From Nitrospirota bacterium (GTDB lineage: Bacteria; Nitrospirota; Thermodesulfovibrionia; Thermodesulfovibrionales; Magnetobacteriaceae): a stretch of 64,000 nt of DNA. The translations under genes were made by a program, and so were the position numbers. Under the pieces are notes generated by a model. It ran no database searches and was not told the origin of the DNA. It worked only from the letters and a program-made list of their open reading frames with translations. The DNA lies in contig JADFYO010000009.1 in NCBI GenBank assembly GCA_015233015.1, forward strand, positions 1 through 64,000. Reading direction: 5' to 3'. This document shows, piece by piece, positions 50,822-60,730 of the stretch. The stretch's first letter is position 1. Each line of letters begins with the position of its first letter.

Positions 50822-52099
50822 TCATTCCACTCGTTCGACGATGAGCGACGACGCCTGACCCTCATAACTATGACAGTTAATCATAACCTTCGCAACCTGC
50901 TTTTGTAAAGGGAGCCGCGTTACAAGCTCAAACCGGACGGCCTCATCGACGGGGATGGAATATAAGGACGGCGGGATCATGCCGGTTTTTATCGCATATG
51001 CGGCGACTGCCGCGTCAAGTGGAGCGGCGGCGGCGTAGAGATTGCCAAGCGCGCCCTTTGTAGAAATCACGCTTATCGGACATGATTGAAACAGCTCGTT
51101 GACAGCCTCGATTTCGTTTCCATCACCGGCGGCGGTGCCGTCGCCGTGGGCTATCAGCAGATCAATGTCAGCGGGTTTCAACCCTGCCATAGAGAGGGCG
51201 GCATTCATTGAATTTCTTATCGCCGCCGCTGTTGGGCCGCACAAGAGAGCATTGTCAGTTCCAAATGCCCTGCCCCATCCGGTTATCGCGGCAATAGGAG
51301 TGACTCCGCGCCGCCTTGCCGATGACAGTGTTTCAATTGCTAAGAAACCGGCTCCATCTCCCGGAATCGTCCCCGTTCTCGATGAGGAAAATGGCCGGCA
51401 CGACAATACGCCGTCCTCGCGGGATTTCAAAACTCCGGCGATATGGCCGCGAGCGAGACTTGACGGGGTGATTTTTTCGCTTACCCCGCCAGCAAGGACT
51501 ATCTTTGCCCTTCCGCCTGTTACCGCCGCAACACCCTCGGCTATGGCCGCAAGGCCGGCGTCGGCATGAGGAGAGAAGACCGTGTTCTCCCCGCGAATCT
51601 TTAGTTTGACCGAACTCTGACATAAGGCAATGTTATTGAGCATTGACAGCGGCCACAGAGGATATATCTCCCTGTAGCCCTGCTTATAAAAAACGTCAGG
51701 GTCGAATGCGCCATCGCCGGCATCTCTTGAAGAGGACTTCACCACCGCCGGAAGCAGGTCTGCCATCTCATAGTCAACCATTGGAAGGCCGGCAAAGAAT
51801 CCTATCGAATCAGGCGTAATCTCCGGGAATTCCTCAATACGGGCATTCTTATATGCCTTTACAGCACTCTCCATTAATAGATACGAATGGGTATTCATGA
51901 TACGGGCGTCGCGCTGACTGATGTTAAGGTCTTGCCGGGTTGGACAGGCGGTTATGGCCGCCGCCTTGCAGGGAAACTCTCCTATATCAATCCTTACAGC
52001 ACCGCACCTGCCTCTCGATAAACCATCCCCAATATCCTCCGGGGTTCGGCCAAGCGCACATACCGCGCCAATTCCAGTTATTACAGCCTTTTCTCTCAT
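50822..52099 (-). CDS. Ketosynthase-fold protein lacking catalytic Cys (chain-length-factor-like)
   Basis: FSPHADAG at the TTACASAT position; IAHGDGT kept; KGALGNLYAAAA in place of K(S)xxGHxxxAxG. Confidence 0.82.
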   Translation of the reverse strand: MREKAVITGIGAVCALGRTPEDIGDGLSRGRCGAVRIDIGEFPCKAAAITACPTRQDLNISQRDARIMNTHSYLLMESAVKAYKNARIEEFPEITPDSIGFFAGLPMVDYEMADLLPAVVKSSSRDAGDGAFDPDVFYKQGYREIYPLWPLSMLNNIALCQSSVKLKIRGENTVFSPHADAGLAAIAEGVAAVTGGRAKIVLAGGVSEKITPSSLARGHIAGVLKSREDGVLSCRPFSSSRTGTIPGDGAGFLAIETLSSARRRGVTPIAAITGWGRAFGTDNALLCGPTAAAIRNSMNAALSMAGLKPADIDLLIAHGDGTAAGDGNEIEAVNELFQSCPISVISTKGALGNLYAAAAPLDAAVAAYAIKTGMIPPSLYSIPVDEAVRFELVTRLPLQKQVAKVMINCHSYEGQASSLIVERVE

Positions 52100-52226
52100 A
52101 CCGGCCTTAACTAGTACCAAAATACGGTCAGAAAAGTAAAGTGGAGCGGCATGCAGAGATTGCAACAAGTCACGGTTATGTGATAGGATTGATAGTGTCA
52201 AAAATTATTAACAAGCGAGGTGTTTA

Positions 52227-52619
52227 ATGTTTTCACTGCTTTTAGTAGATGATTCTAATATTACCAGGCGTTATGTCAAGAACGAAATGCTGTCTATCCT
52301 GAAATACGATGACATTGTTGTAACAGAGTGGTCAAATGGCAAAGAGGCGTGTGTGGCTTGTCAGACTCACAAAGTTGACCTGATGTTGATAGACCTGAAG
52401 ATGCCGGAGATGGACGGCTATGATGTACTGGAGTGTTTAAAGAAACACGGGATGTCAATAAAGACAATAGTGCTGAGCGGCGACATCCAGCCCGGAGTTG
52501 AGGAGATAGTGAAGAGTTCGGGGGCTATCGGCCTTTTGAAAAAACCATTTAACAGGGAACAAGTTGCTAAAGTTCTTAAACAAAATGGCTTTCAGGTCAG
52601 AGAATGCCCTGTATGTTAA
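52227..52619 (+). CDS. CheY-like single-domain response regulator
   Basis: LLVDDSNITRR, LMLIDLKMPEMDGYD, LLKKPF. Confidence 0.9.
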   Translation: MFSLLLVDDSNITRRYVKNEMLSILKYDDIVVTEWSNGKEACVACQTHKVDLMLIDLKMPEMDGYDVLECLKKHGMSIKTIVLSGDIQPGVEEIVKSSGAIGLLKKPFNREQVAKVLKQNGFQVRECPVC

Positions 52620-52714
52620 ATACATGTAAACGATTCGTCTGACAGAAGATGAACTGGACATATTAAAAAAGAGACCTTTAATCTGGCGTCAGGAAAGGGA
52701 CGTAAAAAGGGCAA

Positions 52715-53983
52715 CTAAATACCAGCCGACGTAGGGTTATCGTCCCGCGCCCAGGACATCAGCTGAATATCCATCACATTCGTACCGGTTGGGCCAGGCT
52801 TAAAAAGGCCGCCGGAGCGTTCGAAATAGGTATAAGAATCGTTGTTTATCAGATACTCATGCGCGTCAAGCCCTTCGGCCCTGCCTGTTGCTATCGTAGA
52901 GCCATCAACTATCGCACCGGCTGCGTCTGTCGGGCCGTCTGTGCCGTCAGTACCGGCGCTCAACATAGTAATGCCCTGCTTCCCTTCGATTTCAAGGGCG
53001 AATCTGAGGGCGAGTTCCATGTTCCTGCCCCCCCTGCCCTCTCCCGTTACCGTGACGGTCGTCTCACCGCCGGAGATTAATAATTTATTATTCATTTTAA
53101 TCTCGTTCGACAGCCATTTTGCCGCGTCCTTCACATCGCCTGATATGTTGTCTGTGATAATTTCGGCGTCAAACCCCAGTTCCAGCGCCCGGGCGTGTGC
53201 CGCGTTGAGGGCCTGACTGAGGTCTGCAATGATTATCGTTTCAACATTAACCGGCCTTTGCCCGGTACCCTTGTTTATAATTTCGACGATGTTTGGCGAT
53301 AACTTATTCATCAGGCCATACTTTGTTAACACATCGATGGCCTCGCGGCTGCCTGTCGTACTTAAAGTCGTCGGGCCGGAGGCGATGACATCGAGGCGGT
53401 TACCGGGCACATCTGATATGATAAGCGACAAAATTTTAGCCGGATAGGCCAGTGCGGCAAATCCTCCGCCTTTCACCTTAGATAGCTGCTTTCTGACGGC
53501 GTTTAATTCATTAATATCGCAGCCTGACTTGAGCAGCAACTCCGTAATTTCCTGTTTTATAGAGAGGCTGACCCCATCTGAGGGCGATACAAACAGCGCC
53601 GAACCTCCGCCTGATATCAGGCACAGGATAAGCGTATCTGCCGATGCGTCCTTAACGAGTTCAATAATTTCAGCGGTACCGCTGACACCATTTTCATCGG
53701 GGACGGGATGACCGGCCTCAAGAATTCTTATCTTACCGGCGGTGCGGCTTTCGCTATGACCATATTTCGTAACGGCAACGCCGCTGATAATAATATCGTT
53801 GAGAGACTGAGAAGCAGCCAGGGCCATACCATATGCCCCCTTCCCAAACCCGACAACATACAGCCGTTTAAATCCCCCTTCGAAATAGACCCGACTGACA
53901 TAATCGACATAATTTAACACACAATTATAAGCAGAACACGCCCCGATAGCAGAGTTATAAATATCAATGAGGGAATCGGTCAT
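52715..53983 (-). CDS. Glycerate 2-kinase (MOFRL/GckA family)
   Basis: LISGGGSALFVSP, SGGETTVTVTGEGRGGRNMELAL, AGTDGTDGPTDAAGAIVDG. Confidence 0.9.
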   Translation of the reverse strand: MTDSLIDIYNSAIGACSAYNCVLNYVDYVSRVYFEGGFKRLYVVGFGKGAYGMALAASQSLNDIIISGVAVTKYGHSESRTAGKIRILEAGHPVPDENGVSGTAEIIELVKDASADTLILCLISGGGSALFVSPSDGVSLSIKQEITELLLKSGCDINELNAVRKQLSKVKGGGFAALAYPAKILSLIISDVPGNRLDVIASGPTTLSTTGSREAIDVLTKYGLMNKLSPNIVEIINKGTGQRPVNVETIIIADLSQALNAAHARALELGFDAEIITDNISGDVKDAAKWLSNEIKMNNKLLISGGETTVTVTGEGRGGRNMELALRFALEIEGKQGITMLSAGTDGTDGPTDAAGAIVDGSTIATGRAEGLDAHEYLINNDSYTYFERSGGLFKPGPTGTNVMDIQLMSWARDDNPTSAGI

Positions 53984-55524
53984 GCCGACTTTAGTTTGTG
54001 TAATGAAGCGATGCTATCTTGAATGGATCTCACATGAGGATGATCTTCGCCATAAAAACGTCGGCTTATTTCCAACGCCTGTTCCAAATATGACAGCGCC
54101 TTTTTTGATTGACCTAATTTATTCCATGCAAAACCGATATTTTTGTATGTATTTGCAATATTTGGATGATTCTCTCCATAAACATTTAAAGCAATTTCCA
54201 GCGCCTTCTCATAATACTCCAGCGCCTTCCTTAACTCTCCAATGTTATACCATGTTAAACCTATATTGTTATATCTGCTTGCAACATTTGGATGATTCGC
54301 CCCATATACACTTAAATCGATTTTCAGTGCCTTCTCAAAATATTCCAGCGCCTTCTTTGATTCTCCTAAACTATACCACGCTGTGCCAATATTGTTATAC
54401 CCAATTGCAATATCTGGATGATTGTCTCCATATACATTTAAAGCAATAGTCAGCGCCTTCTCAAAATATTCCAGCGCCTTCTTTGATTGCCCTAATTTAT
54501 TCCATGCAAAACCTATATTGTTATAAGTACTTACAACGATTGGACCATTCTCTCCATATACATTAAAACTAACATTCAACACTTTCTCAAAATACTCCAG
54601 TGCCTTCTTTGATTCTCCTAAATAATTCCACATTGCCCCTATATTGTTATAAGTGCCTATAACACTTGGATGATTCTCTCCATATATATTTAAATCAATC
54701 TCAAGTGCTTTCTCAAAATATTCGATTGCCTTCTTTGATTCTCCAAAAGTACTCCACGCCAACCCTATATTGTTATAATCTTCTGCAACGGCTTGATGCT
54801 CTTCCCCGTATAAATCTATATCGATTTTAAGCGCTCTTTCATAATAATCCATTCCTTTATTCAGTCCTTCTTTAGTACCAATATGTATGTATAAACTTCC
54901 AAGTTCTCGGTACAACATTGACAGAAGTTTTCCTGCCAAATCAGGCGGCGGCACTTTTAGGTAATCCTCAATTTCGTTAATGCGGGCAAGCCGTCGTTCA
55001 AGTGGCATCGCTCGCATATAATCATATCCATTCTCTGTGAGAAGGTTAGACGGCGTCTTTTCTTTTTCAATTAGAAAAGACAATACGGCAGACCTCCATG
55101 ACCACATATCAGGGACGGTTGTCATGAATGAATATATGCCAAGTTCTGTCATCCACAGAAACAGCGATGCCTTGCAGATACGGGCTATGCCCTCTCTGTG
55201 ATAGTTAAACCCAAGCACCATCCTGTCACCTTCGTCCATTTTCAGCCACGTGTCAAGGTCAATGACGTGTATAACGTTATATTCTTTGCTTAATTGTGCA
55301 ATCTTTTCCTCGAAGTCATTAAAATCAGGAAATTTCTCCCGGCTTACTTCAAGAATAACTGCCTTCACGCCAAAGGCGCTGATCTCATCAATTATTTTCT
55401 TCCTGAACAGCGGGTCGTTAAACTCGGCTATGACAAGCTGAAAACCACCCCCGATCTCTAATAACCTCCCGACACGGCTCAGCTCCACCTTGTGGTCAGA
55501 CGTTAATTCATACGAACGAGCCAT
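53980..55524 (-). CDS. TPR protein with N-terminal degenerate-STAND-like domain
   Basis: N-terminal ...NYHREGIARICKASLFLWMTELGIYSFMTTVPDMWSWRSAVLSF; ~8 TPR units of 42 aa (YNNIGxAWxxLGESKKALEYFEKALxIxLNVYGENHP). Confidence 0.8.
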   Translation of the reverse strand: MARSYELTSDHKVELSRVGRLLEIGGGFQLVIAEFNDPLFRKKIIDEISAFGVKAVILEVSREKFPDFNDFEEKIAQLSKEYNVIHVIDLDTWLKMDEGDRMVLGFNYHREGIARICKASLFLWMTELGIYSFMTTVPDMWSWRSAVLSFLIEKEKTPSNLLTENGYDYMRAMPLERRLARINEIEDYLKVPPPDLAGKLLSMLYRELGSLYIHIGTKEGLNKGMDYYERALKIDIDLYGEEHQAVAEDYNNIGLAWSTFGESKKAIEYFEKALEIDLNIYGENHPSVIGTYNNIGAMWNYLGESKKALEYFEKVLNVSFNVYGENGPIVVSTYNNIGFAWNKLGQSKKALEYFEKALTIALNVYGDNHPDIAIGYNNIGTAWYSLGESKKALEYFEKALKIDLSVYGANHPNVASRYNNIGLTWYNIGELRKALEYYEKALEIALNVYGENHPNIANTYKNIGFAWNKLGQSKKALSYLEQALEISRRFYGEDHPHVRSIQDSIASLHKLKSA

Positions 55525-55538
55525 TTATTTAAAACCTC

Positions 55539-56882
55539 TTAATCTTCTTTGGCTTTTAAGGCCATTTGATAACCTTCCAAGCGCCTTACCACAGGGTGCG
55601 ATTTCCACCAGTATTCATTATACTCGAACAGAACCAGATTAAAAAGGAGATACTCGACTTTCTCTGAACCCATATCCACAGCTATTCCACTATCTATATC
55701 TACCATGAGTTTAAAGTATGTCGAGTCCTTAAATGCAAGCATTCTTTTATATTCAACCACGAGTTTGTCGATGCCATTCATTATCGTTTCCTCTGTGAAT
55801 TTATCCTTCGCAAATAAATAAGCATTCTCCAAAATCTTCATTAACTCCCTTGGTGAACCTCCCGAATATTCTATTACTTTATCAATAATACCAGGGTTTT
55901 CAAATGTGCCTGGGGTTTCGAAAAGACTTATGTCTGCTCTTCGCAAAACTATTTCCCTCATTATCTCATAGCATTCCTTGTTTTTTGTCCCATCTTTACC
56001 GGCAATCTTTATCATAGGCAATATGAAATGTTTAAATCTCTGCTGCACTTGGTTCTCCGTATAAAAAAGATGAATTGGGGTACAGTATAAAAAGTTAGCA
56101 CGTATGCATTTTAACTGGTTTGAGTCCTCTATAAAAAACCTTACACCGTCTTCCCTGGACATTTTATCTGTCCCGTCAACTATAAACAATACCCTCCGCC
56201 CCAGTAACCTCTTTTCGGTTTCACGTTCCACTACACCTATCAATGAGTGAAACGCGTTAGCGAAGTCGGTAAAAAAATGCTTAATCACTTCTCTTAATTC
56301 TTTTTTATATGCCGAGCCTATTTTGAGAGAATTCGTTAATTTACTAAAAATCTTAATCAGCAATGGAATGTCCACTTTAGCTTCCACTCCAGCATTTAAT
56401 TCAGAAGCAATGCTCTTCGTAGTTTCACTTTTTATAGTTATTTCCTTAAACCACGATTGTAGGCTTGTCAGGTAAACCGAACCTATTTCGATATTATCTT
56501 TCCCTAATTTTTCTAACAACTTCTTGGCAAGTGACATCAGCAAATCAGGGTATTGTAGATTATTTGGGTCTAGCTCCTCCTCTACATCAATAAATACTAC
56601 ATAAAACAATTCGCTTTTGTTGAGATCCCTTGAAAGCCTTCTCAATTCGGTACTCTTGCCGCACCCAATGTGCCCGCAAAATAAAGTATGACCACTTTCG
56701 GGAAGCGAAACATCGGGGTAAGTCGAAAGGTCAAAGCCCATCTTCTTGTACAGCTGATTATAATCCAACGCGCCTCTGCCTTTTTCGGTATCGACATAAC
56801 GCGGGTCGTTATACTCTAAAGGCTGACTGAAATCCAGCTGCCTTGCGGCTTCGGCTATTTTCTTTGGCGGTGTGTATTTCAA
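55539..56882 (-). CDS. P-loop AAA/STAND-like ATPase
   Basis: Walker A GHIGCGKSTE, Walker B RRVLFIVDGTDK. Confidence 0.8.
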   Translation of the reverse strand: MKYTPPKKIAEAARQLDFSQPLEYNDPRYVDTEKGRGALDYNQLYKKMGFDLSTYPDVSLPESGHTLFCGHIGCGKSTELRRLSRDLNKSELFYVVFIDVEEELDPNNLQYPDLLMSLAKKLLEKLGKDNIEIGSVYLTSLQSWFKEITIKSETTKSIASELNAGVEAKVDIPLLIKIFSKLTNSLKIGSAYKKELREVIKHFFTDFANAFHSLIGVVERETEKRLLGRRVLFIVDGTDKMSREDGVRFFIEDSNQLKCIRANFLYCTPIHLFYTENQVQQRFKHFILPMIKIAGKDGTKNKECYEIMREIVLRRADISLFETPGTFENPGIIDKVIEYSGGSPRELMKILENAYLFAKDKFTEETIMNGIDKLVVEYKRMLAFKDSTYFKLMVDIDSGIAVDMGSEKVEYLLFNLVLFEYNEYWWKSHPVVRRLEGYQMALKAKED

Positions 56883-56900
56883 ATATACTTTATCCTAATC

Positions 56901-57365
56901 CTAAAACATCGAGCTGGCAGATGACCCTTCCAGTATTTTGTCGATGTCGAGCAGGATTATCAGTCTGTCGTTTAATTTGGCTATGCCCTGGATGAACTCC
57001 GTTGAGATGTTACTCGACATAGGCGGCGTAGGCTCTACCACATCTGACGGCACACGCAGTACCTCAGATACCGAATCCACTATCAGGCCGATTGTTACCC
57101 CCTGCAAACCAACGATCATCACCCTCGAGCTCTCATCGCTTGACCGGCCTTCCATCCCGAATTTCCCTCTCAGGCTCATTACCTGAATTACCTTTCCCCT
57201 TAGATTCATCACACCCTCGACAAATGGCGGCGCGTTGGGGACCATCGTTATCTCGGTCATCCGGTTTATCTCCTGCACCTTTAATATGTCAATGGCATAC
57301 TCCTCCGTTCCCAGCGTGAATGTCACCAACTGTAATACTGTGCCGGTTGCGGCTAATGCCCCCAT
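56901..57365 (-). CDS. CheW-like chemotaxis coupling protein
   Basis: FTLGTEEYAIDILKVQEINRMTEITMVPNAPPFVEGVMNLRGKVIQV. Confidence 0.92.
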   Translation of the reverse strand: MGALAATGTVLQLVTFTLGTEEYAIDILKVQEINRMTEITMVPNAPPFVEGVMNLRGKVIQVMSLRGKFGMEGRSSDESSRVMIVGLQGVTIGLIVDSVSEVLRVPSDVVEPTPPMSSNISTEFIQGIAKLNDRLIILLDIDKILEGSSASSMF

Positions 57366-57585
57366 ATCAACGCCTCCTTCTCTATAATCGGGAATTAGGT
57401 AAAAACCTATTCAATTCTTTATCGGTACCCTTATAATATTAACATATACAGGCCGGATAATTACAGTAAAAAATAATTCCTTTTTCAAGGTTCAGTTTAT
57501 ATTATAATACACACGTATTGACTATCTCTCGCGGCGGCGTTATAATACCGCCTGAGGATACTGGAATCAGGGTGTTATTGTTAAG

Positions 57586-60500
57586 ATGAACCTATCGGAA
57601 ATCTGGATAAAGCGGCCTGTAATGACAACGCTTGTTATGTGTATGCTGTTGTTGTTCGGCATTGCCGGCTATAAGAAACTGCCGGTTAACAGTCTGCCTA
57701 CGGTCGATTTCCCTACGATTCAGGTTACCGTAAACTTCCCCGGGGCAAACGCCGAGACTATGGCCTCCACTGTTGCAACACCTCTGGAAAGGCAGTTTAC
57801 CCAAATAGCCGGACTTGAGCAGATGACATCGTCAAGTTCCACAGGGAAGACCAATATTACCCTTCAGTTTTCCCTCGACAGGAGCATCGACGCCGCCGCT
57901 CAGGATGTTAGTTCATACATCGCGGCAGCCGCCAAAGACCTCCCTTCCACGCTGCCCTATCCGCCAACTTATAAGAAAGTAAATCCCGCCGACAATCCCG
58001 TAATCTATATCGCCATATCCTCGGATACCCTTCGCATGTCGCAGGTGGACGAATACGCTGAGACCTTTATCTCCGAGCATATATCGATGCTCTCCGGCGT
58101 TTCTCAGGTGCTCGTGTATGGCGCTCAGAAATTTGCCGTCAGGGTGCGTGTAAATCCGTCTAAGCTTGTCTCCTACGGCATTGGCCTCGACGAGGTCAAA
58201 ACGGCCATAAACGCCGGCAACGTCAATCTCCCAAACGGCATAATAGACAGCAGCTACCAGCAATATTCGATACAATCGAACGGCCAGCTATTTAACGCCG
58301 CAGGTTATCTGCCGCTTATCATCGCATACCGCAACGGCTCTCCCGTCAGGATACGAGATGTCGGCACAGCCGACGACGACGTCGAAAACAACAGGACCGC
58401 CGCGTGGTTTAAGACGAAGGAAAAGTCTGACCGCGCCATCATAATAGTCGTAAAACGCCAGCCAGGCAGTAACACCGTCGAAGTGGCAGACAGCATTATG
58501 ACACTCATTCCCAGGCTCAAATCTCAGCTTCCCGAGTCGCTCAGCATGAAGGTCTTTTACAATCAGGCCAACTATATCAGGGAATCCGCCAATGACGTTC
58601 AATATACGCTTATTTTTACTATCTTTCTGGTCGTCCTGATAATCTATTTGTTTCTCCGGTCAGCAGCAGCCACAGTGATTCCCGGCATAGCCGTGCCGCT
58701 TTCGATTATAGGCACGTTTTGCGTCATGTATGTATTAAACTACAGCCTGAATAATCTTACGCTGATGGCGTTGACCCTTTCGGCCGGATTTGTCGTAGAT
58801 GACGCCGTGGTGGTGCTCGAGAATATCTTCCGCCGCATGGAACACGGCGAGACCGCCATGAAGGCCGCCTTCGACGGCTCCAAAGAGATCAGTTTTACCG
58901 TGTTGTCTATGACCGTATCTCTTGTGGTCGTCTTTATTCCCATCATGTTTATGTCCGGTATAATAGGAAGGCTCTTCAGGGAATTTGCCGTAAGCATAGG
59001 CGTTGCAATCCTCGTGTCAGGGTTTATTTCCCTTACGCTTACGCCGATGCTCTGCAGCAGATTTCTCCGCCACGGTGGAAGCGCACACAACTCAGGCAAT
59101 AGCTATTACGAAAAGGCCTTCGACTATGTATTAAAAATCTATGGCTCGGCCCTGAAGGCCGTGCTAAAACACCGATATACCATGCTTGTATTTACTATAA
59201 TTGTCATGGCAGCTACCATGTTTTTATTTATTTACATAAAAAAGGGTTTTATACCGGGCGAAGACCAGAATTATTTCAGAGGGGTTACGCTGGCCTCAGA
59301 GAGCATCTCCTTCAAGGACATGGTAAGACACCAACAGGCCATATCCGAGATTGCAAAAACTGAGCCAGAGGTCGTAAGTCTCCTCTCCGTTGTCGCCCCG
59401 ATGAGTCTGCCCGGCGCCAACACCGGCATATTGTTCGTTACCCTGTCCGACAGCAAAGACCGCAAGCGCACAGCTGACCAGATAATCGCCTCTATGCGCC
59501 CAAAGCTCAACTCTGTAATCGGCCTCAGGGCATTCCTTCAGAATCCCCCTGTTATTACTATAGGAGGGCAGGTCACCAACGCCCTCTATCAGTTTACACT
59601 CCAGTCTGTTGACCTTACGGAACTCTTCAGGTATGGCGACATATTAACACAAAAGGTGCGCACAATTGACGGCCTTGCCGATGTCTCTAACGATATTATG
59701 TTGAACAGCCCGCGAGTAAACGTCGAAATTGACAGAGATAAGGCATCTGCCCTTGGGCTTACGTTAAACGCCATTCAGGACACCCTCTACTCAGCCTACG
59801 GCACCAGACAGGTATCGACTATTTATACCGATATTAACCAATATCAGGTAATACTTGAGGTCGAACCAAGGTTCCAGCTTGACCCCTCAGCACTTTCTCT
59901 TCTATACGTCCGCTCAACAGACGGCAAGATGGTTCCATTACACACCATTGCAAAAGTTACAATGGGCTCCGGCCCTCTGGTTGTAAACCACACGGCACAG
60001 CTGCCCTCGGCAACGATTTCTTTTAACCTCCACGGCAATAAATCCATTGGCGAGGCCGTCGATGAAATCACAAAAATCGCGAAGGAGACCCTTCCGGCAA
60101 GCGTTACAACGAGTTTTCAAGGCTCGGCTCAGGAATTCAAAAAATCAATATCAAGCATGGGCATACTTTTGATTATTACTATATTGATAATATACGTCGT
60201 GCTGGGAATACTTTACGAGAGTTTTATACACCCGATAACCATCCTGACATCGCTTCCGCTGGCTGGCTTTGGGGCATTGGGGACACTGATGCTGTTTAAC
60301 ATGGAACTTGATGTGTATGCCTTTGTAGGAGTAGTAATGCTGGTTGGCCTTGTGAAGAAAAACGGCATTATGATGGTTGACTTTGCCCTGCAGCTGGAGC
60401 GTGAAAACGGGGAAAGTCCTGTGGATTCAATTTACCATGCCTGCATGATAAGGTTTCGCCCGATTATGATGACAACAATGGCGGCACTGTTTGGAACACT

Positions 60501-60675
60501 GCCCATAGCGCTGGGGATTGGGGCAGGAGGCGACGCCCGAAGGCCGCTTGGAGTGGCGGTCATCGGCGGATTGTTCTTCTCGCAGATGTTGACCCTATTC
60601 GTTACGCCGGTGTTTTATGTCTATATGGATAAGGTTAACAGATGGCTCATGAAGGGACGGGAGACTGTGTCATGA
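57586..60675 (+). CDS. RND-family efflux transporter permease (AcrB/HAE1-like)
   Basis: IWIKRPVMTTLVMCMLLLFGIAGYKKLPVNSLPTVDFPTIQVTVNFPGANAETM; 1029 aa. Confidence 0.95.
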   Translation: MNLSEIWIKRPVMTTLVMCMLLLFGIAGYKKLPVNSLPTVDFPTIQVTVNFPGANAETMASTVATPLERQFTQIAGLEQMTSSSSTGKTNITLQFSLDRSIDAAAQDVSSYIAAAAKDLPSTLPYPPTYKKVNPADNPVIYIAISSDTLRMSQVDEYAETFISEHISMLSGVSQVLVYGAQKFAVRVRVNPSKLVSYGIGLDEVKTAINAGNVNLPNGIIDSSYQQYSIQSNGQLFNAAGYLPLIIAYRNGSPVRIRDVGTADDDVENNRTAAWFKTKEKSDRAIIIVVKRQPGSNTVEVADSIMTLIPRLKSQLPESLSMKVFYNQANYIRESANDVQYTLIFTIFLVVLIIYLFLRSAAATVIPGIAVPLSIIGTFCVMYVLNYSLNNLTLMALTLSAGFVVDDAVVVLENIFRRMEHGETAMKAAFDGSKEISFTVLSMTVSLVVVFIPIMFMSGIIGRLFREFAVSIGVAILVSGFISLTLTPMLCSRFLRHGGSAHNSGNSYYEKAFDYVLKIYGSALKAVLKHRYTMLVFTIIVMAATMFLFIYIKKGFIPGEDQNYFRGVTLASESISFKDMVRHQQAISEIAKTEPEVVSLLSVVAPMSLPGANTGILFVTLSDSKDRKRTADQIIASMRPKLNSVIGLRAFLQNPPVITIGGQVTNALYQFTLQSVDLTELFRYGDILTQKVRTIDGLADVSNDIMLNSPRVNVEIDRDKASALGLTLNAIQDTLYSAYGTRQVSTIYTDINQYQVILEVEPRFQLDPSALSLLYVRSTDGKMVPLHTIAKVTMGSGPLVVNHTAQLPSATISFNLHGNKSIGEAVDEITKIAKETLPASVTTSFQGSAQEFKKSISSMGILLIITILIIYVVLGILYESFIHPITILTSLPLAGFGALGTLMLFNMELDVYAFVGVVMLVGLVKKNGIMMVDFALQLERENGESPVDSIYHACMIRFRPIMMTTMAALFGTLPIALGIGAGGDARRPLGVAVIGGLFFSQMLTLFVTPVFYVYMDKVNRWLMKGRETVS

Positions 60676-60678
60676 AGC

Positions 60679-60729
60679 ATGTGCGAGAAACAGGGGTGAA
60701 GGGGGATTATCCCCCTTCGTCTTTAATCC
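60679..60729 (-). repeat. Partial copy R3 of the 7531/9305 repeat
   Basis: GGATTAAAGACGAAGGGGGATAATCCCCCTTCACCCCTGTTTCTCGCACA on the reverse strand. Confidence 0.88.
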
Positions 60730-60730
60730 T

